A DNA stretch of 64,000 nt from Spirodela intermedia (GCA_902729315.2 LR746281.1:3036501-3100500), one strand, 5' to 3'. Counted from the first letter of the stretch, positions 37,177 to 48,217 are shown. The notes: generated by a model from the sequence alone, not told the origin. Translations and numbers: made by a program.

Positions 37177-38805
37177 TGACGTGACTCAGTCATTGTATAT
37201 TAAATCACGCAAATATAAAATTTATAAAACTAGAAAATATGAATTTTTGGATATTTAGAAGTATTTCTGAATAAATATGTCAATTATAATTCAATAAAAC
37301 TTTCAAAAATAGCAATAATTTTCCAAGTCGATCACATGGATGTAATATAATATCTGGTAATTATTCAGAATTTTCCTCAAAGCATACGATTTTCTATGAA
37401 TTTATACTAAGAATTGAAAAGGAAATATATTTAAAATTCACGAAAAAAGAAAATAAGGGTGCGAATGTCAGGATGACGTCAGCGCCCGGCGAACGCGAAT
37501 CGGGCGGAAATAGAGTTCCGCCCAGCGATTCTTACGTAAGCGATTACAGACGATTTAATTAATCAAATTAAGATCTGTAAAAGCCGGAAGAATCGTAATA
37601 GAACAAAGTATATTTTGGTAAATTAAAAACACAAAAATTATCACTAAATGAAGCGTAAAGTAAATTGAAAGTAGGAAAACAGAGTTCCGGCGTCGCGACG
37701 GCGATGCGTCGGCGATGCACTGGAATCCTGAGCGTTCGGGAGGATTGTCGTGCAGTGTCCACGGCCTCGAAGGCTCTCCTTGGACAAAGACGATGTGGGC
37801 AATCTCTAGATCTTCTCGCGAAGTCTAGAGATTAATGAAATAGGTCGTCAAATCTTCTCCGGCGACTGTCACCCAGCGGAGCAGAAAAACAGCAACTTTG
37901 CGGCTCTCTGGCGGCTGTCACCCGATGGAGAAGAGCTGAATGGAGGTGGGGGGCGTGTCAGGGAGCTTCATCCTCAAGTCCGCACAGCAAGAGGAGGCTC
38001 TTCATCGCATTCGGTACGCTCTCAAGAGGTGGCGACTCGTCTCCCGGCAGATCGTCCTCTTCCTGACAACGGCTTGTTCGTCGATCAATCGGAGATGATT
38101 TACTCGATGGATTCGTGATCCTTTTATCGCGAATCGTTCAGCAATTTTAGTAGCAATGCTCCGCGAATCATGTTGACGAGATTTTCGTCGATGATCCAGC
38201 AATTCTCATTGCTTAATCCTTCACCGGCGATCTGCAGGAAAGTCGCGATAATCAGATAAAAATATATGAATTTTGACTCTGGGAGGATTCGAACCCACGT
38301 CGGTCGCCTGCCTCTGAGGAAGGTGTGACGCGGGTTAGTCCCACATCGGTTGTGCGCCGATTTTTCGGGCGAATATATAGTAATGTTAGCTTTCTAACCA
38401 AAGTCCCTTCTCTCACGTGTATGACTACTCTTTGCCCCACAGCCGGCTGGCCACCGGTGACGTGGAAGGGGAGTGGCGCACACGTGCCCCTATCGGTCCA
38501 AGCTAAGCCGCTCGAGCCCCTACTCGCGGCTACTCCCCGACTGCGCTTCTGACCTGCTTGCGGGCCCGACTGGCCGACGGGTCCCCCCATTTTACAATAT
38601 TTTTATTTTTATTTCTTGTTCTTCATTTATCTCAAAAGTAAGACTGTAAAAATCGTATAAAATCACATAATTACCCAACAATTCACGTTAATCAACTGAA
38701 AACCATAAATCATACTTTAACACAAATATAAGTCTATTTATCATGAGTTAAGGCTAAAACTATATTATTTACTAATTATTAACTCATGATAATGAAGACT
38801 TATCA
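37177..38805. mobile_element. Solo LTR (about 1.63 kb) inserted in the gypsy reverse transcriptase
   Basis: Begins TGACGTGACTCAG and ends GACTTATCA, flanked by a perfect 5-bp target duplication GTCTC (37172-37176 and 38806-38810). Removing the insert brings together the two halves of the gypsy RT box: SFKVS on the left and SNALAIF on the right, corresponding to the usual PFGLSNAPATF. Its base composition is much richer in GC (37,440-38,590) than the surroundings. No coding domain was recognised inside; the open frame at 38252-38590 has no family match. It could also be a non-autonomous element, but a single TG...CA unit with target duplication fits a solo LTR best. Confidence 0.85.
38338..38379 (+). 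promoter_or_regulatory. snRNA-type USE and TATA pair inside the solo LTR
   Basis: GTCCCACATCG at 38338-38348 matches the plant snRNA upstream sequence element RTCCCACATCG exactly. tatata follows at 38374-38379, a gap of 25 bp, close to the spacing reported for Pol III-type plant U-snRNA promoters. The same motif occurs in many plant LTRs, so it may simply be the element's own promoter. Confidence 0.5.
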
Positions 38806-41800
38806 GTCTCCAATGCCCTAGCCATCTTCTAAGCCCTGATGAATAGAATTTTTAATAAATATCTATGGAAGTTTGTTATAATATTCTTTGATGATATACT
38901 AGTTTACAATAGGAATCATGTTGAACATGAAAAGTATCTCCATTAGATATTTACTATCTTGAAAATGCTCTAAGAGTATCTCCATTGATGGAGATCATCA
39001 TCTCTATCTAAACTCTAAGAAATGCTCTTATGGGGTGTAAAACATCCCTTACCTTAGGCAATGCCTCTCTATAGATGATGTTGTTGTTGACTAAGAGAAG
39101 GTTGAAGTGGTACTCCATTGGCTATCGCTAGATAACTTTAGAGAGCTCTACAAATTCTTAGGCTTAATAAGATATTACTTTAGTTTATCGTTAATTATGG
39201 GAGCATTGCCTAACTATTAATGTAGATGCTAAAGTATGAAGCTTTTAGTTGGGGATCAAAAGTCAAGGCGACCATTCAACAACTCAAGACTACACTCTCG
39301 ATCAACTCAGTGCTCACACTCTCAAACTTCAACAAGAAGTTTGAGCTTGAAGCATATGCCTATAGCAAGAGAGTCATCATAGTATTGATACAACAATTTC
39401 AACTTATCACTTACTTTAGTAATGATGGTGGAGAAGTTGAAGATAGTTTAACAACAAGAATTGTCATAGTGCTTGCAATCTTGAAGTGGAAGCACTACAT
39501 GTTAGGTAAGAGATTTATGATTTACATGGATCAAAGGAGTATGAAATTCATCATGGAACAACGTCAAGTACTCTTAGAATATCAAAAATGGCTTTGATTT
39601 TGAAATTAAATTTAAAACTAAGAGCAAGAACAAGACCGTATACACCTTGTCTCAAGACTCCATTGACAATCTCTTACAGGTGACTGAGTCAACCAAAGAT
39701 ATTTAATGGATAGATCATGACCAAATAAAACGTATTCAACCCATTTCTCTCTAAGATCATGGAGCAACCAAAGTGCTACATACATTACTCCTTACAATGA
39801 GAACAACTTTTTTATTAAGGACAACTCATCATCTTGGAAAACCTGCAGCTCATTCTTCACATATTGTGGGAGTTTCATAGCTCAATCATTAGAGGACATT
39901 ATGGGTTCCAAAGAATGTATCACCGGGTCATACAGAATGTTCATTGGAAGGGCATGAAATTATACAACTAAAAGTTCGTCACTAGTTGTGAGGTCTGATA
40001 ATAGGACAAATTAAAAAATTTAGTTCTCGACAGCCCACTCCAACCCTTCTCAAGCTTGGTTTAAATTTGAGTAGATATCAACATAAATTTTATCAAAGTA
40101 CTACTAAGATTAGATGTATACAAGTCAATCCTAATCATTATGGACTGACTAAGTAAATTTGTTCACTTTGAGCTCTTTGGCATCACTTGATAACAAAAGA
40201 TGTAGTGTTGATTTTCATCCAAGATGTCGTATAGTTTTACGGATTCCTAGAGTCTATCTTTACAGATTGAGACCAAATTTGTATGGTTCTACTATGGTGT
40301 TAGAGACAAGCTCATACCATCTCTAAATAGACATAGTTAGAGGTGATTAACAATAGTTTGGAAACTTAGATTGTTTTATAAGGGATCATCTGCGGAAATA
40401 AAGTCAGTAGGGTTTTTAGAGAAATTTTTCTTTTAATACTAACTACAACTCGATCTCAAGTTTCACCCCATTCAAAATTATTTATGACCACAACAACCCC
40501 CCTTCTATTGAGGTATGAACCATATGTTGTCAAGACAATTGACGTTGATTAGCTCTTATGAGAGAGGGACCAAACTTTCATGCAACTCAAGCTCTACCTT
40601 TAATGTGCCCAAGTCAAGATGAAGATACATATAGATCACAGATGACATGACATTAAGATGTAACTAAAGAATGTCATCTACCTCAAACTTCAATCATATT
40701 AACAACAATCATTGGGCTGATAACTTTATAAGAAGCTTGTTCTACACTTCTTCAGGTCATATCTATCTTAGAGTGAATCAAAGTCGTGGCATATAAGTTC
40801 AACCTACCAGCTTCTGGGAGAATACATCCTTTTTTCCACATCTCCCCACTCAAGAAAGCAAGACTAGATGCTAAAGTGATTGCTAAGGATCTCCCTCAAT
40901 CCCCTCAATATTGACAAGGATCTCACATGGATTGCCAAATCAATAGAGGTCCTACAAGGGCCAAAGCTCCTCATTGAATGTGTTAAACACACAATGACTT
41001 AGGTAATAATATACCTTCCTTCTAAAAATAAGAAATTAAGTTTTCATTGAAGTAATCTTTTGTGTTATTGGATCAAAATCTCTTAAATGTTGTCTCAAAC
41101 TAAGTTTTTATTAGATGATAGAATCACATGAGTGTCATACTAAAGTTGAATTTATTTTAAGCAAAACAATTTACATCATTTGTGTACAATCATCAATAAA
41201 GGTGATAACCCACCTAGCTCCACTAAGTGCTAGGTGTGGGTGTATATCATTATGAACACAAAAAAAAAGGTATTGAACATTTCGTATTATTTTCCAGAGA
41301 AGAAATTATCCGATGTTTTACAAATTTATATACTTCATGAATTCAAATATATTTAAGTTTTGAAAAAAAAATCAGAATAAAAAAATAGGAATATCATAAT
41401 CTTCAATGTTGAAGTTGAATTTTGTTCATGTTTCACATATCAAGATCCTTAAGAATGTTATTATGATTTACTATTATGTTTGACTGACCTAAAAAGTCCA
41501 AATAATAGAGCCCACTCTATTCTCTATCATGTCCAATCATCCTCCTAGACATCTTGTCAAAAAACAGACAAGTATTAGGATTAAAGGTAACATTACTTGG
41601 GTCTCATGTAAATTTATTAATAGAAATGAGGTGGTGGTTAACACAAGGACATGAAGTATGTTTTTCAAAATAATGTATAGTGATAGATGGATGTCTCTTG
41701 TTCCAACAATTGTGACTAAGGAACCCATGACTGTGGTAATTTTTCTATTATTTAGACAAGGGGCATAGGAGTTGAATAGATGAGAGACACAAGTCATATG

Positions 41801-43079
41801 CTATGTACCACCTGAATCAACAAATCAAAGTGATCTTGATACTTGAACTTCTTTGAGTTACTTATAAATGAGAAAGTAAGCACAAAACTTGTGGTATTTG
41901 AACTTGTGGAGGTTCTTCTATAGTAGTTTGTCTATGATTTGAGGTATTAACTTTCCCTTTTTGTGCAACAATAATGTGTGCTTGATCTCCACTCATCTAC
42001 TACCCTTTTTTTTGTCCCCATTCATAATTTGGAGGCCTCTCATGTAATTTATAACACTTGTTAATTGTGTGCCTTGATTTTCTATGATGTGTACAACATA
42101 GCTTGTCTCAAAAATCATTACTAGGAGTCTACTCTAGTCTTGAAGGTACACCTTTAATTCACAATTCTCGCCATTTCTGATCACAAATGTTGAATGGTCT
42201 ACATTTTGGGAACCAAGTATTATTTTCCAATGAATTTCTTCTCCCCTAATTTGAGAGATTACTTCATTTAGAGGAGGTAATTTCTCTCTTCTTATGATAT
42301 GAATGCTGACTTGATCATATTCAAAATTCAATCTTACAAAGTGATCATGGATCCCTCATATCAATAATTTTATATTTGATCAAATTCTTGTCATAATGTT
42401 CTCACCTCATGATTACATTATGTCATTGATTTCCTCTATTGCCTCCTATGTCATCATCTATATTTTTAAATTATAAAGTTGTAACATCTTGCACTTCAAT
42501 TTTCCGATGTCTCTAGCTGTAGGTATGTACAAACAGGTTCAACATATCTCAATGGTCCACATCCAAGCTATGATTCTCAAATCCTTTTGATCCCAAGTTT
42601 AAAACCTGAAATCTCCAACCTTTGAACTTAGACAATGTAAGTGATTAATTATTCTCCATCCTTATAAAGATAACTTAAATCTACTTAGACAACCCAAAGT
42701 AATTTCTACCATCTAGTTGATCTTTTTGAGGTATAATTGGCAAGTCTCTATAGTTAACTCTTGGTTATGTCCTTACAACTTAAGATTATTCGTGTTCTGC
42801 TGCAAAAGTTTCTTCAAACATTCCTACAAACTCATGAATCAAGTCAATGTGTTCCAAGGAAAAGAATCAATCTATGACTCAAGACACAATCCACAATTCA
42901 TGTTCTGTAAGTTAATTGTGCTGGATTCTCACTTAGATAATGTAGAATCAGCAAGTGATCTAGTGGCTTGTCCAACAAGTCACAAAGTCATGTTCTCACA
43001 CCCAAAGTAAAAAAACTGCTGCTCATGAAGAAATCAAGAGATTAAAAGATGCTGGGGTGATCACACCTGGCTCTAAGCA

Positions 43080-43413
43080 TGTCAATAGATTGGCAGGCCT
43101 CTGATCTCCTCCAAGCTACTCCTGTTTGTCCTCTCTCGCAATGATGCTAGCAAACACATGAAAGATACATGAGAGAGAGAAGAAAGGTTAGAGCCCAAAA
43201 TTTTTATTCATTTCAAGGGTTTACACATTAGTTGGTATATATCCTCACCACCCATCATAAGACGGGAGAGTGAGAACTTGATCAGTTGAATCCGAACTGG
43301 TTTAGTCCAGGCGAATCTAGTCTATAACCTTATTACGATATACAATGAACAGAAAAATAAAAGGACTAGAAATTGTAAAAGGAAAAATAGATATTATTCA
43401 CTTATTTCTAACA
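43080..43413 (-). repeat. Right LTR (5' LTR) of the minus-strand copia element
   Basis: Begins TGTCAATAGATTGGCAGG and ends TTTCTAACA. Homologous along its length to 31553-31852. The element is read on the minus strand, so this is its 5' LTR. Minisatellite sequence starts at the next base. Confidence 0.88.
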
Positions 43414-43858
43414 ATGATCTTGACTGAAAATTTATGGATTTTTCTCACAAGCTAAGATATGATCGTGACTGCATAATTTATGGGTTTTACTCATAAGCTA
43501 TGATATGATCATGACTACAAAAAAAATTCAGTTTTTCTCACGAGCTATATTACTACAAAAATTTGTGAGTTTTTCTCACGAGCTATGATATGATCATGAC
43601 TACAAAAAAAATTGGGTTTTTTCTCAGGAGCTATATATGATCATGACTGCAAATTTTTGTGGGTTTTTTTTACGAGCTATGATATGATCATGACTGAAAA
43701 TTTTGGTGGGTTTTTCTCACAAGCTATGATACGATCATGACTGCAAAAGTTGGTTTTTCTCACAAGCTATGATATGAACATGATTACAAAATTTTGTGGG
43801 TTTTTCTCCCAGCTATGATATGACTATGACTACAAAATTTTGTGGGTTTTTTCTCATT
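43414..43858. repeat. Minisatellite, right block (about ten units, period about 46 bp)
   Basis: Same monomer as 31244-31552, with more internal length variation: some units have an expanded T run or aaaaaaatt instead of aaaattttgtg. It ends 350 bp before the DUF2358 start codon. Confidence 0.93.
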
Positions 43859-44207
43859 TGGGTTACGATCCCATCTCTGCATTATCATCCCGATTTTTAT
43901 TCCACGTTTTTCGTATCAAAATAGATGGTGTTATGATTGGAAAACATTGCGGGCTTTTCCGGCTCAATCAATGTACGTTATTTTGAGCGCAGTGAGAAGA
44001 AGCGGTCTACGAATGTAAGTTACCCGCTTCCACCAGGTCCGACAAATGGCGGTCGTCGTGGTCTGCAGAGAAGGAGAGGCGCCGTTTCTGCTCGCGCGGG
44101 ACAGCGGAAACGGGAGAGGGGGGACTTGTGTATTCGAAAGGAGTGGCAGGGAGGCACTGAGGGAGGGGAAGGAGAAACCTCGGAGGTCTTCTCCTTCTGC
44201 GGGGAAG

Positions 44208-46216
44208 ATGGTGTCCGCTCTTCGGCTGTCCCCAAGTCCCCGCATCCCCCACGGCCGCTGTGGGGCCTCCCGCCGGCCTGTGTGCTGCCGGCGAGGAGCT
44301 GGTGGTATCCGCTCGCGTGGTAAGGAGGCCGAGGGCGACGACGAGGGGGGAAGCCGATCCGAGAATGCTGTGCTGAAGGCAGCGTGGTATGGGTCGGAGA
44401 TGCTTGGGATTGCGGCGTCGTTTTTCCGCCCATCTTCCGAGAAGCTGCGGGAGCGGGAGGAGAAGCCGCTCGTTGGGGAGGGAGAATTGGGGCTTCCGGG
44501 GAGGGAGCGGGTCGTTGAGTCGATTAAAGAGGACTTCCAGCGTTCGTACTTCGTCACAGGTACGAGGGATTGGATTACGGTTAATCTCCGCTGGGGATTT
44601 CCGTGTCAGGCGCTCTCGCTCTGCAATTTCTCAACATATTTTTTCTTTCTGCTCACTCGGACAAAACCAGTATGCTCGTAGCTCGTTACCCAAGTCGGCT
44701 GCCATCAGCTCCGCTCGGCATCTTGTTCCTGTTTCCTGTCTTATCGACGGCCGAGCTATGATGCCTTGAGAATTTTAGTTTCTACAGCACTTTATTGCCA
44801 AAGTTACCCTGCAGTTTTACTCTCTCTTACAGGGTCGGCCCCACGGTGAGACGTCTCTCTCTTACAGGGTCGGCCAGGAAATAGTAGAAAGATTTCTATC
44901 TGGAAGAAACGGTAGAAAGATTTCTATATCTGAATTGGACCACACCCATCTGAAGCGGGTGGACCTGGGGTAGATGATTTCTGTATATATTCCACATGTC
45001 ATACTAATTGAATATATGGTGATGAGCGTCTTTCCCCTCGTCTGCCCACCTTAGAAGGTGATCTAGTCGTCAATCAAGAAATCTTCTTCTAGCTGTTGAA
45101 CTTGATCCCGAATCTTCTTATGCTGATGTAAAGAAAAAAAAACTGGGAAACTATGCCAGGGAGTATCCTTGTTCTACACGTGATAGTTTTCTGATTGTTG
45201 GGCAGATAATAAATTTTGATCTTTTTCCAATTTTCGCATTTTGGAAACTCCGGAAAATTTTGGAAGAAATTGGGCATCGACTCTTTTCTGTGACAGTTCT
45301 AGTGGCAGTACGCGATTGAAATATCAGTATGTGAAAAGAAAAATCATTAATTTTAAAGTGTGCTTATTTTTTCCCACTTTTTTCTCCTCTCAATTTTATG
45401 TCTTTTTGTTTTTTTCTGATCAATAATCTTTGTTTTTCCCAGGTGACTTGACTCTGAATGCTTACGAGGAGGACTGCGAATTTGCTGATCCAGCTGGTTC
45501 ATTCAAAGGCCTTAATCGTTTTCAAAGAAATTGCTCAAACTTTGGGTCACTGCTCGTGAAGTCAAACATGAAACTCACGAAGTGGGAGGATTTTGAGGCA
45601 AGCGGCTCACTAAATTCATGACCCTGATTCTTTTCAACCCAAATACTTCCGAAGAACTACTCTTCTGTACTGATGTAGAGTCGTAACGTGATCAGGACAA
45701 AGGGATTGGGCATTGGCGCTTCAGCTGTATCATGGTATTCCCTTGGAGACCCATTCTTTCAGGTATTCTACCATTGGAATATTCCAAAAATATCAATATA
45801 TGTATATATATTGCAGTTTTCCTCTTTTAGAATGATCTGGCAGGCGTCTCTCCGATTTCTTCTCAACCAGGGAAAAATAGATTTCTCTCATGGCATCCGT
45901 TCTGGTTGCCCAATGATGGATGAAATAAGTAATACTAAATATTATCAGTGTCTCACGAGATTGCTGTATCTTTTCTTATTTTTTCTCCAGCCACCGGCTA
46001 CACGGAATATTATTTTGATGTTGATTCCGGGAAGGTTTGTAGGTAAACCCCCATTACCCTGAAGAAGCTTCTTCTTCTTCTTCTTTGGATGAATTCGTGA
46101 GAAGGCCGCTCGTCCCTTTCAGGCACGTCGAACACTGGAACGTGCCCAAGATGGCTCTTTTGCGGCAGATATTCAGGCCCTCCAGGTGGGTCTGGTTTGA
46201 AGGCAGAGCTTCCTGA
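44208..46216 (+). CDS. DUF2358 / NTF2-like family protein, probably plastid-targeted
   Basis: Exons: 44208-44559, 45443-45597, 45696-45762, 45991-46042, 46123-46216; phases 1, 0, 1, 0-consistent; total 720 nt, 239 aa, like its Arabidopsis relative At2g46100. The N-terminus MVSALRLSPSPRIPHGRCG is Arg/Ser-rich without acidic residues, like a chloroplast transit peptide. The conserved domain runs from SIKEDFQRSYFVTG through LTLNAYEEDCEFADPAGSF, NFGSLLVKSNMKLTKWEDFE, DKGIGHWRFSCIMVFPWRP, TGYTEYYFDVDSGKVCRHV and EHWNVPKMALLRQIFRPSR. The fold is NTF2-like; the biochemical role is not established. The second intron has a GC donor (GAG|GCAAGC at 45598), needed to join FE to DKGIGHW. An in-frame ATG at 44046 would add 54 aa but gives an acidic, Gly-rich extension, so 44208 is preferred. 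Confidence 0.9.
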
Positions 46217-47192
46217 GGCATCATCATCATCATCATCATCCGACGGCTCGAAGGTTGGGAGCGCCACACGTTTGAATCGACCTGATTCCTTCCCTCCTGG
46301 GGAAGAACAGCTTGCTGTAATTATATACTATTATTACCAAAGGAATGTAGCTCGAATGAACGGAGGCAAGACCCATGATCGACGTTGCTGTGATTGTAAT
46401 TATTACATATTATCCCAACATTTTTTTCATTGTCTAAGGTAGACTCGATCATTTCTTGCCCACATACGCTTGTTTCTTTCAACGTTGAAGCTGCCAAAGC
46501 AGGCGAAGTAGGGTCAATTATTCATTTAGCGTATGTAATGTTTCTGATTTTCGGTGAGGATTCTTGGGTTGGAAGATCACCATGCTAAGGATATGCTGAT
46601 TAATAAAATAAAATAAAATAAAATCGATGATCTCGGAGGCCATCTACTGAGAAAAAGCCCGGAGGAAGAACATAAACGATGAGATTACTTTTATAGGCCA
46701 TCTTTGGTGCCTACCTATAAAGTCTCAACTTATACCTATCTAGGTGGAACATATGCATCGTAGGGCTAACATATATATATATATATATATATACATACAT
46801 ACGTGTTGGGCAGTGGGTACATGGATTTTTTTTATTTTTTTAATTACCCGCGGTGCATCCTTGCCACCACCAGCAAGCCCACCACTTTGGAAGGCGAATG
46901 AATGCAGGTCGACGGCGTCGCTTTCAAAAGAAATCCTCGTAGAGCGCCAAAGGAGGCAACGGGCATCACCCTCTCCGTAAGTAACCTGAAAAGGGTGCAG
47001 TTTTAGCATATAATTAAGCAGAATGTTCATCCCCTTCTTCGAAATGCGGAGCTCCGAGCTTTGACTCCCCACTTTGGCGGATAAAAGAGCAAGGGATGGA
47101 TATATATATATGCCTGTATAGGGCGAGCTTGTGGGTGGGTCTATACGGGAGGCGGAGGGGAGGAGACGATCGCCGGTCGATCGTCACCGGCG
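46217..47192. other. Intergenic DNA between the DUF2358 and PGG genes
   Basis: Contains an (ATC)n run near 46,219-46,239, an (AAAAT)n run at about 46,603-46,624 and an (AT)n run at about 46,772-46,794. A tatatatatat tract at 47,099-47,110 lies about 85 bp before the PGG start codon and may serve as its TATA region. No gene was recognised. Confidence 0.6.
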
Positions 47193-47753
47193 ATGTCGTC
47201 GCCGCAGGTGCAGTCGACCGTTGCGGCGGAGACGGAGGAGAGAGCGGTACAGCAGGAGGAATGGCTAAGGGAGATGCGGGGTTCCCTGATGGTGGTGGCG
47301 GTGCTGGTAGCGTCGGTGACCTACACAGCGGGGCTCAACCCGCCGGGGGGCTTCTGGCAGGAGGACATGGCGGCGCGGCCGGTCAAAGGCGAGCCCTTCT
47401 TCCGAGGGCAGGGCCACTTCGCTGGCGATCCCGTCCTTAGGGACAAGAACTATAACCGGTTCGCCACCTTCCTCGCGGGGAACACGGTGGCCTTTGCACA
47501 GTCCCTCGTCATCATCATCATGCTCGTGTTCCGGTCCACCTTCCGCGACCACCGCTGGCTGTACCTCCTGCGGGTCTACGTGGTCGTCGACGTGTCGGCG
47601 CTGGTCGTTGCCTACGCCGTCGGGTCCACCCGGGAACCCTATGACGTCTTGTTCTCCGTCTTCATCCTGGTCGTCTTGACCATCCTCTGCGCCGCCGCCG
47701 CCACCTTCGTCATACGCTGCCGCCGCTCCCGCCGCCGCCGCCCGCAGCAGTAG
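47193..47753 (+). CDS. PGG-domain multi-pass membrane protein
   Basis: Single exon, 186 aa. Residues 22-29 (EEWLREMR) lead into a hydrophobic segment VVAVLVASVTYTAGLNPPGG that holds the namesake PGG at 51-53, then GFWQ. Further hydrophobic segments lie near residues 91-112, 121-141 and 149-171, so four membrane spans are likely; the C-terminus is Arg-rich (CRRSRRRRPQQ). The PGG domain (PF13962) is common in plant membrane proteins, often behind ankyrin repeats; here there are none, as in the short stand-alone group. Molecular function is unknown. The gene is intronless and very GC-rich compared with its neighbours. The ATG follows a GC-rich leader and gives a domain of full length. Confidence 0.9.
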   Translation: MSSPQVQSTVAAETEERAVQQEEWLREMRGSLMVVAVLVASVTYTAGLNPPGGFWQEDMAARPVKGEPFFRGQGHFAGDPVLRDKNYNRFATFLAGNTVAFAQSLVIIIMLVFRSTFRDHRWLYLLRVYVVVDVSALVVAYAVGSTREPYDVLFSVFILVVLTILCAAAATFVIRCRRSRRRRPQQ

Positions 47754-48217
47754 GACGTCCCCTCTCGCTCCTCTGCGGAAATAATTCAGTGACTGGAGAA
47801 ATTCAGTTTCTAGGTTTAGAGGTCCATCGCCCCACCAGATCCAGAATTACTGCGCGGTGGAGGAGAGCCTCTTGCCCCAGAGGAGAGAGACTTACAGGCA
47901 GAAAGAAGCTCGAGAAGGGTTGGCTGGAAGAGCGCGGAGTCCACGAGACTGTTGAAACTGATGGCAGATGAAGAATAACTTGGAATAAGGAAGGGGTATC
48001 TGGGCGGAGGCTTCGTTTCGGAGATGGCGGGTGGAGAACCTCGTACTACTTTCTGTTAGGCAATACTTCGGGTCGACGGCATGGTACTAGAACCCAACCC
48101 AGCCCAACACCTTCTTGTAGAACTCGCTCGTTAGGGTGTCGCCAATCTGTAGAGGATATGTCAGTGTCGACGCATGGTCTCCTGCATGCAGCTCTCTCTC
48201 TCTCTCGCTCTCTCTCG

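Larger units (their letters stand above)
34300..41030 (+). mobile_element. Ty3/gypsy retrotransposon remnant on the plus strand, nested in the copia element
   Basis: A primer-binding site tggtatcaaagc sits at 35292-35303, just after a probable 5' LTR end ...CCATCA at 35288. Downstream, in gypsy order: gag ending in a degenerate zinc knuckle (GLCYHYNKKFSLGHHYK, about 36,358-36,411), protease at about 36,600 (IVILVDTGATQNFINQSLVK), reverse transcriptase interrupted at 37,176 and resuming at 38,806 ([10 protein letters not shown], then [20 protein letters not shown] near 38,880-38,940), RNase H at 39,226-39,600 (LKWKHYMLGKRFMIYMDQRS) and integrase from about 39,840. No 3' LTR was recognised before copia sequence resumes near 41,040, so it seems 3'-truncated. 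Outer limits are approximate. Numerous stops mean it is inactive. Confidence 0.75.
31853..43079 (-). mobile_element. Ty1/copia internal region on the minus strand, split by a gypsy insertion
   Basis: Right part, minus strand: gag with a damaged zinc knuckle and the copia hallmark KCYKLHERPPNYEWG (about 42,030-42,110); protease and pre-integrase region at 41,537-41,797 (opening MTCVSHLFNSY, later IILKNILHVLVL). Left part: RNase H around 32,021-32,100 (FYCDNKLAISIAHN), with reverse transcriptase and integrase remains up to about 34,000. The order gag, protease, integrase, RT, RNase H from right to left is that of copia read on the minus strand. Just inside the right LTR, ggctctaagca at about 43,069-43,079 looks like a decayed primer-binding site. 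Frames are broken throughout. The gypsy insertion occupies roughly 34.2-41.0 kb; the exact borders could not be set. Confidence 0.8.

Noticed and set aside
38280-38345. Possible tRNA gene in the solo LTR because of a ggttcgaatcc-like B box on the minus strand
   Set aside because: No A box, anticodon stem or acceptor pairing could be found at the right distances.
43937-44557. Long open frames on both strands over DUF2358 exon 1 (up to 197 codons on the minus strand)
   Set aside because: The plus-strand frame carries the conserved protein; the others are low-complexity Pro/Ser/Arg shadows of GC-rich sequence.
46200-46245. CRISPR-like or coding repeat around the atc run
   Set aside because: It is a plain (ATC)n trinucleotide microsatellite at the end of and after the DUF2358 CDS; CRISPR arrays are not expected in a plant genome and there are no spacers.
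47265-47552. Minus-strand open frame inside the PGG gene
   Set aside because: Antisense shadow of a GC-rich exon, rich in His/Asp/Glu runs with no recognisable domain.
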